A stretch of DNA of 64,000 nt from Rhizophlyctis rosea (lineage: Eukaryota > Chytridiomycota > Chytridiomycetes > Rhizophlyctidales > Rhizophlyctidaceae): positions 1 through 64,000 of the forward strand of contig JADGJC010000230.1 in NCBI GenBank assembly GCA_027596075.1, in the 5' to 3' direction. This document shows positions 55,350-64,000 of the stretch, piece by piece. A model generated the notes under the pieces. That model did no database searches. It was not told the origin of the DNA and saw only the letters and a program-made list of their open reading frames with translations. The translations under genes and the position numbers were made by a program. Positions within the stretch are counted from its first letter, which is position 1, and every line of letters begins with the position of its first letter.

Positions 55350-57640
55350 TCACATCTCGTGGCGGTGGAGGTTCCGAAGTTTTGGAATATACCAATCCAT
55401 ATGCCTTACCGCCAAAGGTGGGAGCATCCTAACTGTAGGCCCCTTCAACCTCCCCATCTGCGTCCCTTTCCGATACATGGCAAAAGTGGTGTCGATAGGA
55501 GCCTCGTTGTAGTAATAGCATCGGTCATTGCGAAGGAAGCATTTGGCTTCCTTGTTGATAAAGGCCGCTTCGTGAACATAGGATTCAAACACCTCCGGGT
55601 TCCAGTCGTCCCAACGAAGCGCGGCCGCGACGTTGTATAGGGATGGCATGTGATCGAGGAGCGCACTGTACACTTCGAGAATATTGTGAGGTGCGGAGTC
55701 CAGCGGATTGTCCGCATCTGTCATGATATAGTAGTTTCCCGTGGCGTTAGTCATATAATTGGCAATGATTTCTGCCCAGATGCTGTACAAGTCGTTGAAG
55801 TGGCCCCATTCGTGAGTTGAATGATAGACGGTAATATCAGAGTTAGAGAGGCGGGAGAGGAAGTTTGCAGCTTGCGGGTAGGTGGAGTTGTCGTCTAGGA
55901 TAACGATCTCAAATGGGGTGCGGATGTAGCGATGGTAGGAGCGGATTGATTCCATCAGTTGGGAGATACGATCTTTGAACATGATGAAGATGATAACGCT
56001 AAATTATAGAATCAAAATGAATTATAGGCTGTAACCGTCTTCGTGCAAAACAGAATTGCTCTCACTGCTTACGGAGGAGTTCCGTCGTCAAACGTCACGC
56101 CTTTCACTGTGTGACTTCCATTCGCAGGTTGCCAAACCTTGGTGAGCGGCTCAGAAACTCTGTATGCCAGTATGCAATTCAAATCCTCGAATTGCAGCGG
56201 GCCAGGCTGATCAAAGTTGCACCGATCTATATCAGCATAGTGCGATGGGTCAAGAAGGCTGCCCGTTGTCAACTTTGTCACCTCTGGGGTGACCGTCCGG
56301 ACCGGGTAAAATGCGGAGGTGAGGGTTGCTAAAAGTGTAGCAACGAGTAGACATTGTGTGCAAGTTATCTCTGGAAGCCATTTCGAGCCCGAGGTTGTTC
56401 GGAAGGTCTCCTTTGACCAAAGCGGCAACGTGGGTGTATAATTATCTGGTAAGTTGTACAGTGCGGTGGCTCCAGAGACCAGCACGATGCCTAAATCAAG
56501 CCGGAGAAGATTTGTGTGTAAGTCGTTTTTAAAAAATTGCATGCCTTTCCGAACTTCATCCAACTTACCTCCCAAAATTTGCAAACTCCATCCAAGTTCG
56601 CCGATTGATATGCTAAATACCGCCCCCAGAACGACCGCAAAGCAGGCTGCAAAATTCTTTTGAATCATTCCAACATACTTCACAACGGCCGCTACGAGCA
56701 ATCCACTCGCCGCCCAGCATATGATTGCCAACCACGTCCATATTGTGTAACCACGGAACAGCTGCCCTAGTGGAATTTTGATTCCATCCCCAAGCATAGC
56801 GAGCATTGCAAACCCCGCAGAGTAGGTCCCAAGATGGACGTTGCGTAGCCAAAGGGATATGGATTCATCCTTGAGAAGCTTCTCAACGTAGACGCCAGCG
56901 AACCCACTGATCACTGCAGCTCCAATTCCAGCGAGGATTCCTATGTAAACTACCGCTATCCCATCGGATTTTTCTGCACCGGGTGGAGCAATTCCGGGTT
57001 GGACGAGTAGAACTCCTGCCAAAAGGATGAAGAGGGCGATCCATTTGCGGATGGAGATGGAACGACTGAGGATTATCACGGAGAATATGGCGGTGGTGAT
57101 GATTTTCAGTTGGTTTAGCATCTAATACTGTACTGCAGCAAGGCTGTATGCACCGATTCATATCATGATGATTCGCAAGGTAGGTAAAATAATGTAAAAA
57201 TTTGTGAGAGATGATATGGTTAGAAAAACGAATGAATGAGACATATCGCAACATAGTCAAAGCTGCATGGAAAATGACAATTTCCAACATGGCTTCAGAG
57301 CAGTCCATACTCACTAGGAAAGACTCACGAAAGCAAGCCAGTTCTGCACCAGATACATCCCAGCTGGCAAAGCGGACGTCTTATGATTCATGCATTTAAA
57401 GGCGTCTAGAAAGTTGGCTTTCAAGGAGGACGAGCCGCGCTCCTGGTACAGGTGCACGGCTAAGGCACAGAGTGTTTTGAGGCATTCTGTCAGGAATAGC
57501 GCGGTGGAAACGAGATAAAGAGGCCCGCCATTGGTGGTGGTACGTGATAGCCGACTAATGGGAGCAGTGAGGGAAGAAATCACAATGAGAAGAATGAAGG
57601 GAAGTACTTTGGTTTTTGTAGATTGGGCGGTAACGGTCAT
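55350..57640 (-). CDS. Nucleotide-sugar transporter fused to a DxD glycosyltransferase
   Basis: Exons 57640-57315, 57143-56569, 56490-56073 and 55998-55350 keep one frame (656 codons with stop). Residues 1 to ~325 are an SLC35A-type UDP-sugar/CMP-sialic-acid transporter: VLPFILLIVISSLTAPISR, FLTECLKTLCAL, YLVQNWLAFVSLS, LNQLKIITTAIFSVIILSRSIS, SGFAGVYVEKLLK and SLQILGGGIVLVSGATALY (restored over a 78-nt intron). Next come a short polar loop, one extra helix (~347-362, CLLVATLLATLTSAFY), a linker, and from ~440 a GT-A domain: PVIIFIMFKDRISQLMESI, FEIVILDDNST, YIMTDADNP (DxD) and a C-terminal RHMDWY. Transporters of this fold end on the cytosolic side, so the extra helix would put the GT domain in the Golgi lumen. 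Codon 57124-57122 is TAG in place of a conserved Gln. An upstream in-frame ATG at 57736 is possible. Confidence 0.72.
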
Positions 57641-58644
57641 TGTGCCGGTGGTGCAAGAAGCAATGTCGAACAACTGGACTAACTGGAGACTTTTACGGTG
57701 TTTTAGGAGGGGTCGTCTCCGCGGTGATGGAATCACCGATTAATGCGGTCAACGACTTCGCCACGGGGACGGACACCAGCGAAATGAAATCAAAAATCTC
57801 CCTGAAATTTACAACCGAAGACACTGAGTTGAGTTTGATTTATTGTGGAGGTTGGCAGCAACAGCATCCAAACAAGATAGGCCCCTATTTGTGTGAAGCA
57901 GGGTCGTGCCCCACCAGTATCATGTTATGCCCTCACTTTGTCCGCCTCACTCTATTTGTTCTCAATTGCGTAAAGAAGGAATTTCTCCGAGAATATTTTC
58001 CGTTCTTTGCTCCAAACAGCCCCATCCCTGCGAAAACCAACTTTGTTGTTCACCCACCAAGGCCAGCCCTGATAACACGATCCGGGAATCGAACCTTCTT
58101 ATTTGCTCATCTGCAAGATCTCGGTTTGACCCCTTTGGATGAACTTTGAGATCCTGAGGTGCCAGCTGCGCCCCCCAAATAATCTGAAATACAATGAGCC
58201 CGGCTTTGGAGGCCGCTTTGCAGCTCGGGGAAACGAGGTAGTAAATCAAGGCTACATTCGGCTGGAATGGAAGAGGACACCCACTATATTACGTACGACC
58301 AGGCCGTTACATTACTGTGCCACATACAGTGGGGGTGGTCCTCACCCATTCTAGGGAAGTGCATTGTTTGAAAGGTAGAAAGGACCTGTTTTCAATATAT
58401 TCTGTTCGGGATTTGAAAATCGTTGTGATAAAAACCGGTGCCCGCGAATTCGAATCCTTTTTCAATTTCAAATTGAGATTTTACAATGTACATTTGAAGT
58501 TCTCCAGCTCGGATGCCTTCATCCATCTTTCCTATCTTACAAACAGAAATAACTGCATCGAACTCAACGTGGATGTGAAGCTCAGCTCCACCTCCCCAAA
58601 ATCACATAGAAGCTCCAAGTCGTCCTTAAGAAGCGGCTCGTGCT
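57641..58644. other. Region between fusion gene and LAPTM-like gene
   Basis: Contains the fusion gene's promoter at its left end. A T-arm-like sequence (minus strand, 58079-58097) and several short frames are present, none supported as a gene. Confidence 0.3.
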
Positions 58645-59536
58645 TTAGACGGCTTTGACAGCCTCATGGTACACCGGCGGTTGAGCGTACTGCACTCCAG
58701 GTTGCGCGTACGGTGGCTGCAAATACTGCTGATGCGGCGGGTACGGCTGGTTTGGATATGGCATCATGTGAACAGCGGGTTGCTCGACGGCAATAGCTGC
58801 CGCTGGGTTCTCCGCCTCGGTCTTGAGTTGTTGGTAGTATGACCAAATGAGAATCACGTAGTAAAGCTGTCAGGAGAAAGGATGAAGGTAAAGGATATCA
58901 GAGATCCGGAAGTTGAGGATTCTCCGAGCATGAGTGTGGGTGTTGACTTGATTCCAAACAAACCTGCAAGAGCATGCCGAGCACAGGAGTGACGTAGCTG
59001 GCGTATGAACGATATGCACACCCATATGTGCCGCAGAGATCGGAAACTCGCTGATTGATGGCGTACACGTTGTAACCTTGTAGAGCTATCCAGATTGCTG
59101 TATGAATCGGGTGGACATCCCCCAATGGTCATCAGTCAGTTCACCGAGAGATATGATAATTATGCTACTTACGAAGCCAGATCCAAGAAAAGAAGGCGTA
59201 CGTCTTCATTCCCATGAGCGATCGCATACAAGCCGACATGAAACCAACGATTGTGAAGAAGGCTGCGATACCATACATCACCAAGTACAGGATCGTGACG
59301 CCTTCCGGGACGTCGCCGAAGGTCAGGAGGGTGAGGTACCCGTCATCTGTTCGGGATGTTACAATTCCCCATATATTTAATCCAAAGGAGATCTGATTGA
59401 CATGTTATTGAGCTGCATGAGTGCTTGCCGATACTTTGAGAATTGAACTTACGGCATTTAGGATCGCGACAATGATCGTTGCGGTGCGAAGGTCGCAGCC
59501 GCAGCAGCATCTGTTGACAGTAGGAAGCTTGGCCAT
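58645..59536 (-). CDS. LAPTM-like four-helix membrane protein with C-terminal PPxY
   Basis: The start at 59536 gives MAKLPTVNRCCCGCDLRTATIIVAILNA, strongly like the LAPTM4/5 opening 'CC.CDVRTGTI'. The second exon carries helix 1's end and helix 2 (ISFGLNIWGI, GVTILYLVMYGIAAFFTIVGFMSAC). Further exons give AIWIALQGYNVYAINQRV with a Cys pair (LCGTYGCAY) in the loop, SYVTPVLGMLLQ and LYYVILIWSYYQQLK. The cytosolic tail is Pro/Gln/Tyr-rich and ends QPPVYHEAVKAV; PPVY is a PPxY motif that binds WW domains of Nedd4/Rsp5-type ligases. LAPTM proteins sort cargo to lysosomes and vacuoles. Introns are near 50-70 nt; I did not place every junction. Confidence 0.6.
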
Positions 59537-60535
59537 GGGGGGTTTTACGAGTTCAGCTTATGAGGTGGGTTTGGCCGTTGATAGAATTGCAATTTCGGAA
59601 TCTTTGGGTGAGTGCAACCGCTTCACCCCACGCTCCTTGTCTTATATATTCTGGACACTCCGTCTGTGGACTCTGTGGTGCACCAACGAAAGCCGCGATA
59701 GCTGTGGCCACTTGAGCTTTCGGCGCCAAATCGACGGTCGCAAAGCTGGAAAGACCCTGAAAAAGCGGTACCACGAGCGGGAGCATATTGATCACAAAGC
59801 GTTATTGAGCTACCATTTCAAGTGTTGATTGTGGTTTTCATGTTTCACAGATCCTGCCCAGCAAGACTGCACTTGCCCTGTGTTCTGATGACTGGTTGGG
59901 CGCGCGCGGTGGGGCTGTGACATCGGAGCTGTGCCATTCACAAATGCGCAGCACATGTGAGGAGGAGGAGAATGATGCCAAGGCACTCCTCTCATGTCGT
60001 TGTCTTATTGTTAGCTGTTCGGCTGTTCGGCGCCCATCCATTTACATGGTCGTCTAAGTCCTTCAATCCACATACCATGCCAAGGGACAGTCATGCATTG
60101 CTGTGGCAATGTCATTGATGTTAAAGATGGATGTCAAGAACATGCCTTGTGTGATGGGCTCGGCGAAGATTCGGGCACAGGATTGACCTGAAGTTGGGCT
60201 TGTCATATGTTCTGTGGAACCATAGTATGTTAGCAACTGCCGTAGCGGCACATTGAGAACTGCGTAACAATAGCAATAACCGATTGGTAGGACCCTTAAA
60301 ATGTTTGGTGACGTGGAATGACTCACTTCACCGCGGGGTTCAATGAGGCTAGTGGCTATTCATATTATTCATATGAGGATATAGAGCTAGCATTCGTACA
60401 CGTGAACTCTGGCCGGAAACGCGTCCATAGCTCGCTAGCCCCCTTGAATGCACACTGTGACGGAAGATGCAGCGTGGGCATCATCCTGCTTGCCCACGCG
60501 CTTCTCGATGCGCACCGATCTCCAAGTGCTGCACG
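59537..60535. promoter_or_regulatory. Divergent interg­enic region (LAPTM-like / RCC1-like)
   Basis: 1 kb between divergent starts with no supported gene; only short frames on either strand. Promoter function is inferred from position. Confidence 0.35.
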
Positions 60536-62262
60536 ATGGACTACCGGAAAACCACCTCCTTATTGAGGAGAATAAGCCGTCTCAGTAGTACCTCACATTG
60601 GCTGAATGCAACAGTTCATGAATTTTCCGCATCTAAATTCACCAGCTTCCAACCACCACCCTGCCTCCTTTCCCGCCAAGCCAGATCACTCACCAACACT
60701 TCCACCCCAACCAACAAAATTTACTCCCACGGCTCAGGCACTGACGGAAAACTAGGTCACGGATCTCAATCGACCCTCCTAACCCCAACACCAATAAAGG
60801 ACCTTGATAATGTCAATCCCATAACTCTCGCTTGCGGCGTCTCCCACTCCCTGGCCCTGGTGAAGTCCCACGCCGGAGGAAAGATTCTCTGCTGGGGCAG
60901 TAACTTTTACGGCCAAGCGGGGCATATTCCGGATCGGGCGGGGTTTTTTGATGAGGATGAGGATGATCAGTTGATGGTGCCGACGATATTGAAGACGGAG
61001 GCTGGGATGGGTGCTGGGGAGGAAGACTCGTCCTTTAAGGATGTTATGTGCAATGATTTTGCCAATGTTGCGCTGACGGAGGGAGGGAGAGTTTTCACTT
61101 GGTGAGCTTTGGCCACAGCGTATTGATATCTCAACGTTCATCCGCGAATGCGAGCTAACCTATCATGCTTAGGGGTGGTGGAATTCTCGGCCACACAACA
61201 GAACTGAACGACTCAAACCCTCTTCCCATATCCTTCTTTTCCGACATCTCACGAGCTGTCATCAAAATTGCTGCCCGCGGATCCATTTCCGCCGCACTTG
61301 CCATACCCTCATCTCACTCCGATCCTAAATCGGCGCCCGCCGAGTTGTATGTCTGGGGATATTTGGGGGGACAAGACAATCTTCTGAAAGCTCTTAGTCC
61401 CGTTCTGGTAGGGAGCACCTTGCAATTGAGCTGCATGAAAGATATCAGTAGAGTGGAAGCTATTGCATGCGGACAAAGTGGGTCTGTCGCAGTAGCAGGG
61501 TTGGAGGAGGTTGGGGGGTTGGAAGGAGAAGGAACGAGGATGGTTTTTGTTGTTGGGAAAACTTGCAAAGATGTTCAAGGAGAGGAAGCCAGGATGCCGG
61601 ATCATCCATTCATGAGAGAAGATGTTGAAAGGGCTGTAGATGTATGGAGGGAGGGAGTTAGTGCACGGGTGGATTTGGGCCGGGAGGGTGGGAAAGTGAA
61701 GCAAATGGAATTGGGTAATGGTTGGGGAATAATCTTGCGAGGTATGCCGGACCTGTTTTTGGCCTCAGCACACCGTAATGAACATGATGATTCTGATGCT
61801 TTGATAATTTTGTCTCCCCATATAGAAAGTGGAAATTTAGAAATTTTTGACATATCATCACAACCTTCAGCAACATCATCATTGCCTCACCACATATCCC
61901 AAACATCCACAACCACACCAATAAGCACACCGTCCTCCACACACTCCACTATAATCTCCATCTCCTTAGGTCCGCACGACCTCCTAGCGCTCTCACAAGA
62001 TGGAACGCTACACCACTGGAGCGCTTCAAATGCGCCTTCTAGGCACCTATCTCTGGACCAACCAAAATTGCCAATAGGAAGATGGGAGTGGAGATGGCCT
62101 TGGAGTTCGGAGAATAAGGGAGGAAATAAGCTGGAAGGGAAGGGTGGGGAGGAGGCGTGGTCGTTGAAGGAGGCGATTGTTAATGATAAGAAAGAAGTTT
62201 TGGGACGGTTTGAGGGTGTGAAGATATGTAAAGTTGGATGGGATCATTTCTTGATTGGGTGA
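60536..62262 (+). CDS. RCC1-repeat protein, probably mitochondrial
   Basis: Exons 60536-61101 and 61173-62262 (71-nt intron, W codon restored) give 551 residues. The first 50 residues are basic and Ser/Leu-rich without acids (MDYRKTTSLLRRISRLSS), a likely mitochondrial presequence. RCC1-like repeats follow: IYSHGSGTDGKLGHGSQ, ITLACGVSHSLAL, ILCWGSNFYGQAGH, VFTWGGGILGH, ELYVWGYLGG, EAIACGQSGSVAVAGL, LGPHDLLALSQDGTLHHW and VGWDHFLIG. This is a diverged seven-bladed propeller. Similar mitochondrial RCC1 proteins are human RCC1L and yeast Fmp25, which act in mitochondrial ribosome or complex III biogenesis. A longer upstream frame lacks similarity, so the ATG before the presequence is used. Confidence 0.7.
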
Positions 62263-62687
62263 TTTGGTGGCGAGTGGGGATTGGTGGGTGTTGGTGGTAT
62301 TAGGTTGTAGCTTGGAGAAAAGTCTCGTCGTCGTTGCATAGAAAGTGGGGCGAAGTGGGGATATGACGAGGGTCCATTTCCTTTGGATCCAAGATAGAAT
62401 ATGCCACTGCATCGGCAATGTAAATTCACAAATTTGTATATAGATTAATTTAAGATAGATAATGCAGTTTTATCTTGTATGATAGGGAATTGCGGTTTTC
62501 ATCACGCCTGCCCTTTATTGAAAAGCGTTGTTCACTGGACAACTGATGGGCGCTCTACCTGGAATTGGTGAAATCTGCATGTTTCTGATGCGGTCCATTT
62601 TGTCCCTGGTGAGGGTGGACATTCCTCCCATCCAACCCTACCCTCCTGGTACAACCAACCTAACATCCACCAACCCAGTCATCCCTT
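62263..62687. other. Convergent 3' region
   Basis: Between the stops of the RCC1-like and GT62 genes. AT-rich sequence near 62430-62480; no gene seen. Confidence 0.35.
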
Positions 62688-64000
62688 CTATGAATCATCA
62701 TGTACCACCTCCAAATTAGGATACCCCCAACACTTCCTCCCAACCGTCTTCGCCAAATAACAAAATCCCTCAGTCTCAATCCCATCCCACCCCTGCGAAT
62801 CCCACGCCGTGCCAATAATATACAATGTCGGAAACGCTATACCCTGACGATGAATATCGGCATTGACAGCTAGGAACGTCGCGCCCACAGAGTCGAGCTC
62901 AACGAGTTTAAGTGGGTCGTCGGTGGTGGTACGGAAGTCGGATAGCCATTTGGTGTTGCCTGGTACGGCGTTTGGGACGAAGAGGCCTCCGTTGCGGATT
63001 GTTTGGAGTTCTTCTGGTGTGGGGACTTTTCGGGATCCTACCCATGCGTTGCTGTCTCGGACGTTGTTAATTGATTGAACGGAAGGCACAGCTCGTGGAT
63101 GGATAACATACAGGTCATAACTTGACATGCCTCCCCTCCGACACCTTGCCGTAATGATATCCTGCCGCAAAAAAAAAAAAGAAAAGTCGGTGTCAGTCAT
63201 GATGTCCCCAAAGGCCCGCACCAATCCCAAATTTTCCCTCCGCCAGCCCCCGTCCCCCAAACCAAAATCCTCACCTTCCCACTCCCCACAGCCCACCCAA
63301 CCAACCCCTCCGGCAACCTCACTATATCCGCATCAATCCATACAACCCACTCCTCGCTCCCAAGACTACTATACAACAACACATTTCTCATCCGCGCAAT
63401 ATTCCTTCTCCTCTCTTGCTGCGCTCCATTGTCGTGTCTCGCATCCCGCGATACGGAGGCGGAATCCTGCGGGCGATAGTGGATTGTTATGCCGGGGTGT
63501 GGGAAGGGGGTGGTGGTTGCTGATGCGGGGGATGAGTCGAATCGTTGGAGAGTGAGACGTTTCATTGTTTCGTATTCTTCTTGATCAGAGACGAGGAATG
63601 CGAAGGATGTTTGGGGTTTTGGGAATGTCGAGGTGGAGATCATGTCCCAGAAATTGGTGATTGTTCGGTTGCGGCCCCAGGATTGGTTGTTTTGGACGAG
63701 GACTAGGATTAAGACTGTGGTGCTGTTGATGTCTCTTGGTGAGTGGGTTGGCGTTGATGGCGAAATCGTCCACCGGATTGTATTCCCTGGTCCTTTGGTT
63801 TCCTCGACCACTATTGGAGGTACTGGCAATGTGTCATAGGGGTGGGTCCCCGTGAGCCATTGGAGGGAGGATGTTGCTGATGTTGGAGAGGGTGTGGTGG
63901 TGTTGGGACGAGTCGTACATGCAGTGCGGAGGTCCCGGATGCTTGGGAAGAGGAGGAGGGCAAAGGCGAATGCGATGACGACAAAGACTTTCCGTCGTGT
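62688..64000 (-). CDS. GT62 mannosyltransferase (Mnn9/Anp1/Van1 family), 5' end outside window
   Basis: Exons 64000-63275 and 63161-62688 are joined over a 113-nt intron (GTGAGG..GGCAG) in phase. The visible N-terminus (TRRKVFVVIAFAFALLLFPSI) is a type II anchor; the start codon is beyond the right edge. The catalytic domain reads TVLILVLVQN, RRNIARMRNVLLYSSLGSEEWVVWIDADIVRLPEGL with the DAD metal site, DIITA, DSNAWVGSRKVPT, VELDSVGATFLAVNADIHRQGIAFP, WDGIETEGFCYLAKTVGRKCWGYPNLEVVHDD, the conserved Anp1 blocks in order. Enzymes of this family extend the alpha-1,6-mannose backbone of fungal N-glycans in the cis-Golgi; the family is typical of fungi. Confidence 0.9.

Noticed and set aside
58079..58097. 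T-arm-like sequence (reverse strand GGTTCGATTCCCGG) suggesting a tRNA
   Set aside because: The T stem does not pair with the preceding bases and no acceptor, D or anticodon arm can be drawn; at most a tRNA-derived scrap.
1..64000. CRISPR arrays, bacterial operons or prophage
   Set aside because: Introns, WD40/SNF2/Elongator genes and a Pol III tRNA show this is eukaryotic nuclear DNA; no regularly spaced repeats were seen.

Overview
The window looks like nuclear DNA of a zoosporic (flagellated) fungus, most likely a chytrid. Genes are compact and split by introns mostly 50-80 nt long with GT..AG ends. Fungal glycosylation families are present: GT62 Mnn9/Anp1 at 62688-64000 and GT69 CAP59 at 51739-53696. 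A CEP164 homologue, a distal-appendage protein of basal bodies, lies at 7040-10839; such a gene is expected only where cilia are kept. The species cannot be named from the sequence.

Left edge (1-4410): a decayed Ty3/gypsy retrotransposon on the minus strand (gag, protease, start of reverse transcriptase) with stops and frameshifts, then a transposase-like helix-turn-helix fragment, then a tRNA-Arg(TCG) with a partial copy of its 5' half about 130 bp upstream. From 5.3 to 21 kb come housekeeping and membrane-traffic genes: a membrane-anchored methyltransferase, CEP164, a Tvp38/TMEM64 protein, a LIM-domain-binding (SEUSS/LDB-like) coregulator, a Rab7-like GTPase with a very large insertion, a DUF4286-like protein, an unrecognised conserved-looking gene and a METTL24-like methyltransferase.

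From 21 to 34 kb everything is on the minus strand: ELP2 (Elongator), ALG1 (first mannosyltransferase of N-glycan assembly), a small probable mitochondrial protein, a GT-B-like glycosyltransferase, an RDEL-ending ER protein with amphipathic repeats, and a TMEM214-like protein. From 34 to 49 kb: a SET-domain protein with an extra SET-like tail, a small GxxxG membrane protein, an OCIA-domain protein, the nucleoporin Aladin, a GT92 glycosyltransferase, a Rad16/Uls1-type SNF2 ATPase and a CCDC137 homologue. From 49 to 64 kb: a second GT-B-like paralogue, GT69, a nucleotide-sugar transporter fused to a glycosyltransferase, a LAPTM-like protein, an RCC1-repeat protein and GT62 (cut by the right edge).

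The theme that stands out is glycosylation: seven genes between 25 and 64 kb act in sugar transfer or nucleotide-sugar supply. They are not an operon, but they cover ER lipid-linked oligosaccharide assembly (ALG1), Golgi mannan elongation (GT62), GT92, GT69 and two paralogues. The most novel item is the gene at 55350-57640, in which a ten-helix SLC35A-type transporter, one extra transmembrane helix and a DxD glycosyltransferase domain lie in one reading frame across phase-matched introns. It could import a sugar nucleotide and use it in the same compartment. One in-frame TAG sits where the transporter family has a conserved glutamine, so it may instead be a recent pseudogene or carry a sequence error.
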